Source: Methylobacterium currus
Lineage (GTDB): Bacteria; Pseudomonadota; Alphaproteobacteria; Rhizobiales; Beijerinckiaceae
DNA: 64,000 nucleotides
Direction: 5' to 3'
Assembly (NCBI RefSeq): GCF_003058325.1
Contig: NZ_CP028843.1
Location: 5,613,501 to 5,677,500 of the forward strand
Under the pieces are notes generated by a model. It was not told the origin of the DNA and searched no databases. It worked only from the letters and a program-made list of their open reading frames with translations. How positions within the stretch are numbered: position 1 is the first letter of the stretch; the number at the start of each line of letters is the position of its first letter. The position numbers and the translations under genes are program-made. This document shows, piece after piece, positions 8,680-20,562 of this stretch.

Positions 8680-9669
8680 ATGATCGCCACCGTCCCCTTC
8701 GCCGACGCCCTGGGCGTGCTGCGCGCCGCAGCCGAGGAGACGCGTCTGCGCATCCTGGTGCTGCTCGGCGAGGGCGAGCTGTCGGTCTCCGACCTCACCG
8801 ACATCCTGGGCCAGTCGCAGCCGCGGATCTCGCGTCATCTCAAGCTCCTGGTCGAGGCCGGCCTGGTGGTGCGCCACCGCGAGGGTGCCTGGGCGTTCTT
8901 CCGCCTGCGCGAGGGCACGGCGGGTCTGGTGGCGCCCCTCATCGCCGCCCTCGACGCCGCCGAGCCGCCGCTCTCCGAAGACCGGGCCCGGCTCCAGGCG
9001 GTGCGGGCGCAGCGGGCGGAGGCCGCCCAGAACTTCTTCGCGCGGCTCGCGCCGCAATGGGACCGGGTGCGCTCGCTCCACGTGCCGGAGGCCACCGTCG
9101 AGGCGGCGGTGCTCGAGTCGCTGGGGACCGGGCCGATCGGCAGCCTCGTCGATCTCGGCACCGGCACCGGACGGATGCTCGGGCTGCTCGCGCCCCGCGC
9201 GGCCCGGGCGACCGGTCTCGACGCCAACCACGCCATGCTGTCGGTTGCCCGCGCCAACCTGGAGCGCCAGGGGCTGACCCGGATCGACCTGCGCCAGGGC
9301 GACATCCACGCGCCCCCCTTCGGCCGGGCCAGCTTCGACCTCGTGCTGATCCATCAGGTGCTGCATTACCTCGACGACCCGGCCCGCGCCCTGCGCGAGG
9401 CCGCGCGCCTCGTCGCCCCCGGCGGCCGCCTCCTTGTGGTTGATTTTGCCCCCCACAGCCTGGAATTCCTCCGCGAGGACGAAGCGCATCGCCGCCTCGG
9501 CTTCGCACCCGAGCAGGTCGCCGGATGGCTCTTCGAGGCCGGGCTGACCGACGTGCGGCTGCGCCACCTCGCCCCGACCGGGGGCGCGGAGCACCAGCTC
9601 ACCGTCACGCTCTGGCTCGCCCATCACCCTGAAGCCGCTGCCGGCCTGCCCGACCGCGCCGTCGCCTGA
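8680..9669 (+). CDS. ArsR-family regulator fused to SAM-dependent methyltransferase fold (SahR-like)
   Basis: Residues about 10-95 are a winged helix-turn-helix of the ArsR type (RLRILVLLGEGELSVSDLTDIL, QPRISRHLKLLVEAGLV). Residues about 140-300 are a class I methyltransferase fold with the SAM-binding motif VDLGTGTGRML and VLHYLDDP. Such fusions occur beside metF and metH in alphaproteobacteria, where SahR represses methionine-cycle genes and senses S-adenosylhomocysteine; the methyltransferase fold is probably the sensor, not an enzyme. I chose ATG 8680 because GAGGAG lies 9 bases upstream; an earlier in-frame ATG overlaps the operator. metF begins 26 bases after the stop. Autoregulation through the palindrome at 8631 is inferred. 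Confidence 0.85.
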   Translation: MIATVPFADALGVLRAAAEETRLRILVLLGEGELSVSDLTDILGQSQPRISRHLKLLVEAGLVVRHREGAWAFFRLREGTAGLVAPLIAALDAAEPPLSEDRARLQAVRAQRAEAAQNFFARLAPQWDRVRSLHVPEATVEAAVLESLGTGPIGSLVDLGTGTGRMLGLLAPRAARATGLDANHAMLSVARANLERQGLTRIDLRQGDIHAPPFGRASFDLVLIHQVLHYLDDPARALREAARLVAPGGRLLVVDFAPHSLEFLREDEAHRRLGFAPEQVAGWLFEAGLTDVRLRHLAPTGGAEHQLTVTLWLAHHPEAAAGLPDRAVA

Positions 9670-9695
9670 TCCGCTCTTTCCCGCCGAGGCCGCCG

Positions 9696-10610
9696 ATGAT
9701 CCCCACCGCCTTCCGCCCGAGCCGCGAGAGCCGCCGCCCGATCCGGGTCTCGTTCGAGTTCTTCCCGCCTAAGACCCCGGAGATGGAGGCGACCCTGTGG
9801 TCGTCGATCGAGCGGCTGGCGCCGCTCGGCCCCAGCTTCGTCTCGGTGACCTACGGCGCCGGCGGCTCGACCCGCGAGCGCACCCACAACACCGTGGCGC
9901 GCCTGGTGCGCGAGACCGAGCTGAAGCCCGCCGCCCACCTCACCTGCGTGGCGGCGACCAAGGGCGAGGTCGACGACGTGGTGCGCGCCTATCACGAGGC
10001 CGGCGTGCGCCACATCGTGGCCCTGCGCGGCGACCCGGCGGAGGGAGTCGGCACCGCCTACACGGCGCATCCGGGCGGCTACGAGCGCTCCTGCGACCTC
10101 GTCGCCGGGATCAAGCGCATCGGCGACTTCGAGGTCTCGGTCTCGGCCTATCCCGAGCGCCACCCCGAGGCCGGCTCCCTCGACCAGGATCTCGACGCGC
10201 TGAAGGCCAAGGTCGATTGCGGCGCCGACCGCGCCATCACCCAGTTCTTCTTCGACAACGACCTGTTCTTCCGCTACCTCGACCGGGTGCAGTCGCGGGG
10301 GATCGACATCCCGATCATCCCCGGCATCCTGCCGGTGCAGAACTTCAAGCAGGCCGCCAACTTCGCCCGCCGCACCGGCGCCTCGGTGCCGGATTGGCTC
10401 GCCGCCCGCTTCGAGGGGCTGGAGGACGACGTCTCCACCCGCAAGCTGGTGGCCGCGGCGGTGGCCGCCGAGCAGGTGCTCGACCTCGTCGACCGCGGCG
10501 TCACCGACTTCCACTTCTACACCATGAACCGCGCCGACCTCGTCTACGCGATCTGCCATCTGCTGGGCCTGCGCGCGGCGCCGGCGGCGGCGGAGAAGGC
10601 CGCGGCCTGA
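9696..10610 (+). CDS. metF: methylenetetrahydrofolate reductase
   Basis: This 304-residue flavoenzyme reduces 5,10-methylene-THF to 5-methyl-THF, the methyl donor for MetH. Family marks are SFEFFPPKT at the N-terminus, FVSVTYGAGGS near residue 50, ALRGDP near residue 110, the substrate-binding ITQFFFDND near residue 185, and PGILPV. Length matches bacterial MetF. It lies between the ArsR-methyltransferase regulator and metH in the same orientation, so it is probably under the same operator. Confidence 0.96.
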   Translation: MIPTAFRPSRESRRPIRVSFEFFPPKTPEMEATLWSSIERLAPLGPSFVSVTYGAGGSTRERTHNTVARLVRETELKPAAHLTCVAATKGEVDDVVRAYHEAGVRHIVALRGDPAEGVGTAYTAHPGGYERSCDLVAGIKRIGDFEVSVSAYPERHPEAGSLDQDLDALKAKVDCGADRAITQFFFDNDLFFRYLDRVQSRGIDIPIIPGILPVQNFKQAANFARRTGASVPDWLAARFEGLEDDVSTRKLVAAAVAAEQVLDLVDRGVTDFHFYTMNRADLVYAICHLLGLRAAPAAAEKAAA

Positions 10611-10708
10611 AGCCAAGGCTGCTCCTGCCTCTTCGCCCCGATATGCCCCGGGCCGCGTCACGCGGCCCGTCTTGATTCGATTGCCCGACCCGCTGGAACC
10701 CCATCCCG

Positions 10709-14458
<3,750 letters not shown>

Positions 14459-14554
14459 GGGGCGACGGTGCCGCGGCGGTGACCTGCCGCGGCGGCATTC
14501 GCTTGCGTCGAGATCCGTCCGGCTCCATCTCGGAGCGGCAACCCGGAGGCCCGC

Positions 14555-14815
14555 ATGGGCGAGATTGCGGAGCCGTTCTGGACCGATGGCGCCCAGTCAG
14601 TGCGCCTGCCGGAAGGCTGGCGCCGTGAAGGCGAAGCGGTGCAGGTGCGCCGCGAGGGAAATACGGTGATCTTGGAGCCGGTGACCCCGGAACCCAAGCC
14701 GGGGAGCTGGGACTGGTTGCAGGCGCGCATCCGGCTGCTGGATGACGACGTTCCGGCTGCCCTCGACGAGGAAGTATCCGAGCAGGTTCGCCCGGCTGCG
14801 GATCTGCCGGAGTGA
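14555..14815 (+). CDS. VapB-type antitoxin (AbrB-like)
   Basis: This 86-residue protein has the SpoVT/AbrB swapped-hairpin pattern of VapB antitoxins: GAQSVRLPEGWRREGEAVQVRREGNTVILEP over residues about 12-42, followed by an acidic C-terminal tail that would wrap the toxin. GGAGG-type sequence (cccggaggcccgc) precedes the ATG. The stop codon overlaps the GTG start of vapC by four bases (GTGA), the usual coupling of such modules. Since the toxin gene is broken, the antitoxin is now an orphan; it may still bind operators of related modules. Confidence 0.75.
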   Translation: MGEIAEPFWTDGAQSVRLPEGWRREGEAVQVRREGNTVILEPVTPEPKPGSWDWLQARIRLLDDDVPAALDEEVSEQVRPAADLPE

Positions 14816-15338
14816 AGTTCCTTCTCGATGCCAATGCGGTCTCTGCCCTGTTGCGGAACCACATCGGCATCTGGAGTCGGCTGCGTCGTATGCAGCCGAC
14901 CGACATCGCCATGCCGGCGATCGTGGCCCACGAATCTCTTCTAGGGGCGCATCGCGGGCGGCATACGCGACCGACGCTGACGCAAATCAATGATACCGCC
15001 GCGTCTTCGAACGGACTCGTTCGAAGGCGCTGGCTGAGCCCGAATGGGCGCCGGCGCCGATGCGCCGGACGCTTTCGCATCGACGTGTCGATGCGAAAGC
15101 GCGATGGTATGAATTGCCCCTAGCGATCCTGCCGTTCGATGCCGCCGACGCCCACCGGGCCGGCGAGATCAGGGCGGCATTGTCCCTCGCCGGAACGCCG
15201 ATCGGCCCTTCCGACGTGCTGATCGCCGGTCAGGCGAGCCAGCGAGGGACGGCACCGGTAACCCGCAACGTGAGAGAGTTCCGGCGGGTGCCCGGGCTCA
15301 CGGTGGAGGATTGGGAAGCCGAGGATATCGTCCACTGA
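14812..15338 (+). pseudogene. VapC-type PIN-domain ribonuclease toxin, interrupted
   Basis: The first part (from GTG 14812) reads MKFLLDANAVSALLRNH with the first PIN-domain Asp, then MPAIVAHESLLGAHRGR with the conserved Glu. After codon 59 the frame enters foreign palindromic sequence and stops. In the +2 frame from 15111 the rest of the toxin resumes: ELPLAILPFDAADAHRAGEIR, then GPSDVLIAGQA with the further acidic residues, then VTRNVREF and a stop at 15338. Removing 122 bases (14989-15110) restores a continuous VapC of ordinary length. An active nuclease cannot be made from this allele. Confidence 0.82.
14989..15110. mobile_element. 122-bp palindromic miniature element inside vapC
   Basis: This insert splits vapC and shifts its frame. 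It carries three foldback structures: a 9-bp stem CTTCGAACG/CGTTCGAAG (15005-15026), a self-complementary 12-mer GGCGCCGGCGCC (15047-15058), and a 15-bp perfect stem with a two-base loop (15070-15101). Its ends are imperfect inverted repeats, CAATGATACC at the left and GGTATGAATTG at the right. There is no coding capacity, so it would have moved in trans, like a MITE or REP-type element. No second copy was noticed in the window. Confidence 0.65.
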
Positions 15339-15417
15339 CCCGGGCTTGACCACCGCACCCACCCCGGCTCAAAGCTTGAGCGGGAGCGCCGGACGGATCG
15401 GGCGGGAAGGATCGGGG

Positions 15418-15843
15418 ATGCGGACAGGACCAGGGAGGCTCGCCCTCGTCGCCGTGGCGGGCGCCATCGTGGCTGCGGCCGGCTGCACCGAATTCTCCTA
15501 CATCTCGAAGACCTATGTCGGCCTCCAGCCGCAGGTGGTCACGATCGGTTGCAACGACCCCTACGAGGTCTACGACCAGCGCCAGCAGCGCAAGGTCCTG
15601 ATCGTGTCGAACCACCTGCGCGAGGTCACGGGCTGCGGCCTGGAGGGCAGGGACCCGGCCCTGACGCGCCGGCGCCGCTTCTCGGAAGCCGCCGCGACCT
15701 ACCTGCGCGAGACGGCGCGGGAGACCTGCACCATCGTCGGCGAGACGGTGTTCACCGATCTCCAGACCGAGTTCGTCTATTCCTGCGCCGAGCCGATCGA
15801 GAAGCCCGGCACCAAGGTGCCGCGCCTGCCGGGCCGCTACTGA
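15418..15843 (+). CDS. putative small lipoprotein
   Basis: The 141-residue product starts with a basic N-terminus, a hydrophobic run, and a possible lipobox AAGC near residue 23, so it is probably a membrane-anchored lipoprotein. The body (GLQPQVVTIGCNDPYEVYDQ, LREVTGCGLEG, RETCTIVGETVFTDLQTEFVY) has several Cys residues that could pair in the periplasm. I do not recognise the family. ATG 15418 has GGAAGG about 8 bases upstream; the frame is open to 15346 but without a signal-peptide fit. It stands alone between vapC and a minus-strand gene. Confidence 0.6.
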   Translation: MRTGPGRLALVAVAGAIVAAAGCTEFSYISKTYVGLQPQVVTIGCNDPYEVYDQRQQRKVLIVSNHLREVTGCGLEGRDPALTRRRRFSEAAATYLRETARETCTIVGETVFTDLQTEFVYSCAEPIEKPGTKVPRLPGRY

Positions 15844-15876
15844 GGCCTCGGCCCCCGGGGCCTCACTCGCCGACCT

Positions 15877-16089
15877 TCACTCGCCGTCTTGAGCCGGCGG
15901 GTGCGGGAAGGTGCGCTCGGCCGCGTCGCCGGCCGCCGCCAGCATCGCCCGGGCGAAGCGGCGTGCCTCGGCCCGGTCGAGGGCGATCGCCGCCGTGACC
16001 GGCGCGCCGTCGAGGTCGGCGAGGTCCAGTTCGAGCCGCACGCCCGCCTCGGTCGGCGTCACCCGCAGGGTCCAGTCGCGATCGCTCAT
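15877..16089 (-). CDS. small conserved hypothetical protein
   Basis: A 70-residue acidic protein from ATG 16089. The sequence (MSDRDWTLRVTPTEAGVRLELDLADLDGAPV, then DRAEARRFARAMLAAAGDAAE) has a beta-rich first half and a helical second half, no signal peptide and no membrane segment. I do not recognise a function. It lies convergent to the lipoprotein gene (33 bases between stops) and diverges from the Fae paralogue, so the 156-base gap at 16090-16245 must hold both promoters. Confidence 0.5.
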   Translation of the reverse strand: MSDRDWTLRVTPTEAGVRLELDLADLDGAPVTAAIALDRAEARRFARAMLAAAGDAAERTFPHPPAQDGE

Positions 16090-16245
16090 CCGTCCGCATC
16101 AGCTCTTCGAGGGCGTGAGGCCCAACCATCGGCCCTATAGACCAATTTCCGGACAGGTCGATGGGTTCGCCGCCGTTGACGGCGACAGGGCCGGCATGGT
16201 CGACCCGCGCCGGCACAAATCATGAATCGAACCGAGGAATCGCAG

Positions 16246-16791
16246 ATGAGCGAGATCGTCTTCCGGACCGGCGAGGCCACGGTGCTGGCCGCCGAAGGCC
16301 AGTACACCGACGCGATGCCGGAGGTGCTGATCGGCTCGGTGCGCGGGCCGGTCGGCCAGGCCTTCGCCTCGATGATGGGGCAGGTCCAGGGCCACACCCG
16401 CATGTTCGTGGTGCGCGACATCAACCAGCTGGTCCGCCCGGCCACGATGATGACCACCAAGGCGACGATCCACACCGCCGAATACGTCGAACTGCTCGGC
16501 GGCGTGGTCCAGGCCGCGACCGGCGACGCCATCGTGGATTGCATCATCGAGGGCATCCTGCCCCGCGACGGGCTCGACGAGCTTTGCATGATCATCATGA
16601 TCTGGCTCGACCCGCGCTGCGCCGAGGACCCGAACCTCGACCGCAAGGACCTCTACCGCACCAATTACGAGGCGACGAAGCTCGCCATCGCCCGGGCGCT
16701 GAAGGGCGAGCCGACGGTCGACGAGCTAATCGCCAACCGCCGCACCGTGCGCCACTACGCCCTCGAGGGCGTGCTCGACGACGAGGCCTAA
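16246..16791 (+). CDS. formaldehyde-activating enzyme (Fae) paralogue
   Basis: This 181-residue protein belongs to the Fae family, whose founding member condenses formaldehyde with tetrahydromethanopterin in methylotrophs. The family ending NYEATKLAIARALKGEP, the GPVGQAF segment and the size all fit. Aligned with Fae1 of Methylobacterium extorquens (recalled), the catalytic His17 position is occupied here by Met24 (DAMPEVLIG against AHIDLIIG), so the classical reaction is doubtful. It is therefore more like the Fae2/Fae3 paralogues of unknown role. ATG 16246 has GAGGA 7 bases upstream and is preferred to ATG 16222. It is monocistronic. Confidence 0.82.
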   Translation: MSEIVFRTGEATVLAAEGQYTDAMPEVLIGSVRGPVGQAFASMMGQVQGHTRMFVVRDINQLVRPATMMTTKATIHTAEYVELLGGVVQAATGDAIVDCIIEGILPRDGLDELCMIIMIWLDPRCAEDPNLDRKDLYRTNYEATKLAIARALKGEPTVDELIANRRTVRHYALEGVLDDEA

Positions 16792-16908
16792 CAAGTCGTT
16801 TCCGGCGGGCATCTGCGCAGTTGACCGCAGCTTGACAGCGCCGCAAGGTGCGCCGCCCGCCACCTCGACTCCGCGCGCGGGCCGTCCATCACGCCTTGAG
16901 GCTGAACG

Positions 16909-17724
16909 ATGCGTCCATTCCGCGCCGCGTTGATCCTGTCTGCCTATGCGGTCCTGTCCGGCCCGGGTCTCGCCCAGCAACCGCCGGCGCCGGCGGGCGG
17001 GCGCGCCGCCCCGGCGCAATCGGCCATCACGGTCTGGGACGCCCGGATCGAGGCCGGCGACCTCACCGTCTCCGGCAGCGTCGGCAAGGCCGGGGTGGTC
17101 GTCACCCTCGACGACGACATCCCGGTCACCTCGGACAAGCGCGGGCGCTTCACCCTGAAGGTTCCCTACGTGCCGCAGAACTGCGTCGCGACGCTCAAGG
17201 CCGGCGAGGCCTCGCGCGAGATCGCGATCGCGAATTGCGGCGCCACCGGCGCGCCGGGGCCGAAGGGCGATCCGGGCCCGACCGGGCCGCAGGGCATGGC
17301 CGGCCTCGCCGGGCCGCCCGGCCCGAAGGGCGAGGCCGGTCCCAAAGGGGAGGCGGGTCCCAAGGGGGATGCAGGCCCCAAGGGGGATGCAGGTCCGAAG
17401 GGTGAGCCGGGTGCTCCGGGTCCCCGCGGCGAGAAGGGCGAACGGGGACCCGCGGGGCCGCAAGGCCCGGCAGGGCCGCAGGGGCCGGCCGGATCGGCGG
17501 GAACGGCCGCCACGGCCACCGCGGCCCTGCCGTTCCGGATGCTGCGCACCGATGGCTGCGCCAAGCCGCATTGCGAACTCGTCTGCGACGAGGGCGAGAC
17601 CTTCGTGTCGGCCTATTGCCTGCGCGGCGGCAACCCGAACTTCACCCGCCGGGAGAGCGGCGAGGCCGTGGCGATGTGCCCGCCCGACAGCTCCGGCATG
17701 GTCGGATTCTGCGCGAAGCTGTAA
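16909..17724 (+). CDS. secreted collagen-like repeat protein
   Basis: The 271-residue product has a signal peptide (about 1-23, ending LAQ), a beta-type domain (about 35-108), an uninterrupted run of roughly 29 Gly-X-Y triplets (about 111-199; GPKGD, GPKGE and GPQGPA units), and a Cys-rich C-terminal head of about 65 residues with six Cys ([40 protein letters not shown]). The triplets would form a collagen triple helix and the ends would trimerise it. The DNA under GPKGD/GPKGE is an 18-bp tandem repeat, prone to change in copy number. Surface or periplasmic role unknown. Confidence 0.8.
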   Translation: MRPFRAALILSAYAVLSGPGLAQQPPAPAGGRAAPAQSAITVWDARIEAGDLTVSGSVGKAGVVVTLDDDIPVTSDKRGRFTLKVPYVPQNCVATLKAGEASREIAIANCGATGAPGPKGDPGPTGPQGMAGLAGPPGPKGEAGPKGEAGPKGDAGPKGDAGPKGEPGAPGPRGEKGERGPAGPQGPAGPQGPAGSAGTAATATAALPFRMLRTDGCAKPHCELVCDEGETFVSAYCLRGGNPNFTRRESGEAVAMCPPDSSGMVGFCAKL

Positions 17725-17762
17725 CGCTTCGCCGCCGTTCTTCGACGGTTTTCCAATCCTTT

Positions 17763-17802
17763 GCGTCATCCCGGGGCCGCGCAGCGGAGCCCGGGATGAC
17801 GC
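17763..17802. repeat. REP-like palindrome, copy 1
   Basis: Arms GCGTCATCCCGGG (17763-17775) and its exact complement (17790-17802) enclose 14 bases rich in GC. The repeat follows the collagen-like gene and precedes the convergent stop of the flavoprotein gene. Related palindromes are at 20478 and 40754. It may act as a bidirectional terminator for the two convergent genes. Confidence 0.75.
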
Positions 17803-17848
17803 GGAGGATGTCGATGCTGTCGGGTACCCATGAACGGGCGCCGATCCG

Positions 17849-19078
17849 TCAGCGCTCGTCCAGCCACGCCAGCACCCCCTTCGCCGCCGCACGGCCGCTG
17901 GCGAAGCTCGCCTGGAGCAGGTAGCCGCCGGTCGGCGCCTCCCAATCCAGCATCTCGCCAGCGAGGAACGTGCCGGGGCGGCGCCGCAGCATGAGGCGCG
18001 CATCGAGATCTGCGAAGGCGACGCCGCCGGCGCTGGAGATCGCCCGCTCGATCGGCCGCAGGCCGGTGAGGCGCAGCGGTACCGCCTTGATCAGGGCCGC
18101 CAGCGCCCCTGCCTCTGCCGGCAGGTCGCGGACGGCCTCGCGCAGCAGGCCGGCCGCCGGCGGGCTCAAGCCCGCCGCCTTGCGCAGGATCGTGGCGCGG
18201 GACTCCTTCGGCCGCGCCCCGGCGATCCGGCGGGCGAGGGCGGTCGCGTCGACGTCCGGCCGCAGGTCGAGGGTGACCACCGCTTCTCCCTTCTCCTCGA
18301 TCGCCTCGCGGATCGGCCGCGACAGGGCGTAGACCGCGCCGCCCTCGATCCCCTCAGTGGTGACCACCGCCTCGCCCCGCACCTGCGTGAGGCCGAGGCG
18401 CAGCGCGATCCGCTTGAGCGGTGCGCCGGCGAAGCGCTCGGCGAAGACCGGCGACCACGGCGCGGTGAAGCCCGCATTGGCCGGGCGGAGCGGGCTCACC
18501 GAAATTCCTGTCGCCTCCAGCACCGGAACCCAGGCGCCGTCGGAGCCGAGCCGCGGCCAGCTCGCGCCGCCCAGCGCCAGCACCGTCGCGTCCGCCCTCA
18601 GGCTCCCCGGGCCGTCCTCGCCCGCGAGGGCGAGCGCGCCATCCGCGTCCCAGCCGGTCCAGCGGGTGCGGGTCCGCAAGGTCACGCCGAGACGGTCGAG
18701 CCGGGCGAGCCAGGCCCGCAGCAGCGGCGATGCCTTGAAGGCCTGCGGAAACACCCGGCCGCTCGATCCGACGAAGGTCGGCTGTCCCAAGCCCTCGCAC
18801 CAGTCGCGCAGGGCCTGCGGCGGAAACTCCCGGATCGCCGCGTCAAGGCGTCGCTCCGGCGGGGCGTAGCGGGCGAGGAAGCGCTCCAGCGGCTCGCTGT
18901 GGGTGAGGTTGAGGCCGCCGCGCCCGGCGATCAGCAGCTTGCGGGCCGGGGAGGGCATCCGCTCGATCACGGTGACCCGCAGGCCCGCCTCGGCCAGGAT
19001 CTCGGCGGCGGAGAGGCCCGCCGGCCCGCCCCCGATCACCGCAACGGTCGCGGCCCCTTGCGCGCTCGGCTTCGTCAT
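17849..19078 (-). CDS. BaiN/HI0933-like NAD(P)/FAD-dependent oxidoreductase
   Basis: This 409-residue flavoprotein starts with a Rossmann dinucleotide-binding motif (VAVIGGGPAGLSAAE, residues about 12-26) and carries the family hallmark RKLLIAGRGGLNLTHSE near residues 46-62, then FPPQALRDWCEGLGQPTFVGSSGRVFP. The C-terminus has the second FAD contact (FLAGEMLDWEAPTGGYLLQ). Members of the HI0933/BaiN family are common and mostly uncharacterised; the variant here fits the subgroup with a shorter middle domain. Substrate cannot be told from sequence. It diverges from the TerC gene, with about 218 bases between starts. Confidence 0.82.
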   Translation of the reverse strand: MTKPSAQGAATVAVIGGGPAGLSAAEILAEAGLRVTVIERMPSPARKLLIAGRGGLNLTHSEPLERFLARYAPPERRLDAAIREFPPQALRDWCEGLGQPTFVGSSGRVFPQAFKASPLLRAWLARLDRLGVTLRTRTRWTGWDADGALALAGEDGPGSLRADATVLALGGASWPRLGSDGAWVPVLEATGISVSPLRPANAGFTAPWSPVFAERFAGAPLKRIALRLGLTQVRGEAVVTTEGIEGGAVYALSRPIREAIEEKGEAVVTLDLRPDVDATALARRIAGARPKESRATILRKAAGLSPPAAGLLREAVRDLPAEAGALAALIKAVPLRLTGLRPIERAISSAGGVAFADLDARLMLRRRPGTFLAGEMLDWEAPTGGYLLQASFASGRAAAKGVLAWLDER

Positions 19079-19171
19079 GCGCGCCCCAAGGCCGCGACGC
19101 AGGGCCTCCTGTCAACCTGCCGCCGGATAGGATTGCAAAAATAAGAGCGTGGCGGTCCGCTCCGCCTGCCC

Positions 19172-19296
19172 TTGATCCGCCGCCATCCGGGACATAAGTC
19201 GCTCCCATCGGCTGCGGGCCCCTCTGGCGAGCTGCGCTTCTCGCGCTCGTGATGTCGGAGCCGATGCTTTCCTCCTCGAAGCATCACGGTCCCGCG
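19172..19296 (+). promoter_or_regulatory. possible promoter and leader hairpin before terC-family gene
   Basis: TTGATC (19172-19177) and ATAAGT (19194-19199), 16 bases apart, could be a promoter. Further on, GATGCTT (19263-19269) pairs with AAGCATC (19279-19285) around a loop containing CCTCCTC, just before the ATG at 19297. Some TerC/Alx genes are controlled by manganese riboswitches in their leaders, but I could not match that consensus here. Confidence 0.3.
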
Positions 19297-20343
19297 ATGG
19301 TTGATTTTCTGTACATGACATGGCTCGGCAAGCCGGTCTGGATGTGGCTCGGCTTCCACGCCATCATCTTCATCCTGCTCGCCCTCGATCTCGGTCTCCT
19401 GCATCGCGACAAGAGCCGCGAGATCGGCGTGAAGGAGAGCCTGCTCCTCACCGCCTTCTATCTCACCCTCGGCCTCATCTTCGGCGGCTGGGTCTGGTGG
19501 TATATCGGCCCGCAGGCGGGGCAGGAGTACCTGGCCGGACTCGTGGTCGAGAAGTCGCTGTCGATGGACAACGTCTTCGTGATCGCGGTGATCTTCGGGT
19601 ATCTCGGCATTCCCCGCAACGCGCAGCACCGGGTGCTTTTGTGGGGCATCCTGGCGGCGATCGTGCTGCGCGGCCTGATGATCGGGCTCGGCGCCGCCCT
19701 CGTCCACCAGGCCGAATGGGTGCTGACGATCTTCGCCGCCTTCCTGATCTATGCCGGCATCAAGATGCTGGTCTCCGGCGACGAGGAGGAGGGCGAGAAC
19801 AAATCCGCCGACCGCTTCACCGCGTTCATGCGCAAGCACATGCGCGTGACCGACCAGCTCGACGGCCAGAACTTCACTACCCGCCGGCCCGATCCGAGCA
19901 CCGGCAAGCCGGTGCGCTGGCTCACCCCGCTCGCCCTCGCGCTGGTTCTGGTGAACGGCGCCGACGTGATCTTCGCCGTTGACAGCGTCCCGGCGATCTT
20001 CGCCATTACCACCGACACCTACGTGGTCTACACCTCGAACATCTTCGCGATCCTGGGACTTCGTGCGCTCTACTTCGCCCTCGCGGCGATGGTCGACCGC
20101 TTCGCCTACCTGAAGACGGCCCTCGCCCTAATCCTGATCTTCATCGGCCTGAAGATCGTGGTGGCGGACACGTTCGGGCTGATCGAGATCCAGCCCTGGG
20201 TCGCCCTGGTGGTCACCGTGGTCCTGCTCGCCGGTGGAGTCGTCTACAGCCTCTGGCGCACCCGCGGCGCGGCGGGGGCACCCGCCGCCGTCCCGCCCCG
20301 GGCCGAGGTGCCGCACGAACGGCTCGGCAGCAGCCACGGGTGA
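19297..20343 (+). CDS. TerC/Alx-family integral membrane protein
   Basis: A 348-residue membrane protein with about eight to nine helices. The family pattern is clear: an early acidic helix (FILLALDLGLLHRD), VVEKSLSMDNVFVIAVIF in the first half, and NGADVIFAVDSVPAIFAIT in the second half, with intramembrane Asp residues suited to metal binding. A charged cytoplasmic loop (GDEEEGENKSADR) links the halves. Alx-type members export Mn2+; TerC proteins are linked to tellurite resistance and to metal loading of exported enzymes. I prefer ATG 19297, which begins MVDFLYMTWLG like homologues; an ATG at 19252 would add a 15-residue tail. Function in Mn2+ homeostasis is inferred. Confidence 0.82.
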   Translation: MVDFLYMTWLGKPVWMWLGFHAIIFILLALDLGLLHRDKSREIGVKESLLLTAFYLTLGLIFGGWVWWYIGPQAGQEYLAGLVVEKSLSMDNVFVIAVIFGYLGIPRNAQHRVLLWGILAAIVLRGLMIGLGAALVHQAEWVLTIFAAFLIYAGIKMLVSGDEEEGENKSADRFTAFMRKHMRVTDQLDGQNFTTRRPDPSTGKPVRWLTPLALALVLVNGADVIFAVDSVPAIFAITTDTYVVYTSNIFAILGLRALYFALAAMVDRFAYLKTALALILIFIGLKIVVADTFGLIEIQPWVALVVTVVLLAGGVVYSLWRTRGAAGAPAAVPPRAEVPHERLGSSHG

Positions 20344-20477
20344 GTGGGGCTTGGGGTTGAGGGGGGCGCTGCGGCGGCCCCCTTTCGATTGGGCTCATCG
20401 GACCGCAGCAGACGCTCACACGGCTTTCGTTCGGGAGCCTGCTTGCATCTCCCCCACAGCCATCACTGACCCTCGGG

Positions 20478-20513
20478 GTCATTCCGGGCTCCGCTTCGCG
20501 GCCCCGGAATGAC
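20478..20513. repeat. REP-like palindrome, copy 2
   Basis: GTCATTCCGGG (20478-20488) pairs exactly with 20503-20513 across a 14-base loop, and outer CCCTCG/CGAGGG (20470-20475, 20513-20518) can extend the stem. It lies between the convergent stops of the TerC-family gene and mgtE, 49 bases before the mgtE stop. It is a diverged relative of the copies at 17763 and 40754. Confidence 0.7.
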
Positions 20514-20562
20514 GAGGGACGGGTGTGACGGTCCCTCGGAAGCCTGACCGAAGGTCGGCCCC

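Noticed and set aside
17335..17410. Tandem repeat considered as a CRISPR array
   Set aside because: The units are 18 bp without spacers and code for Gly-X-Y triplets in frame. No CRISPR array or cas gene was seen in the window.
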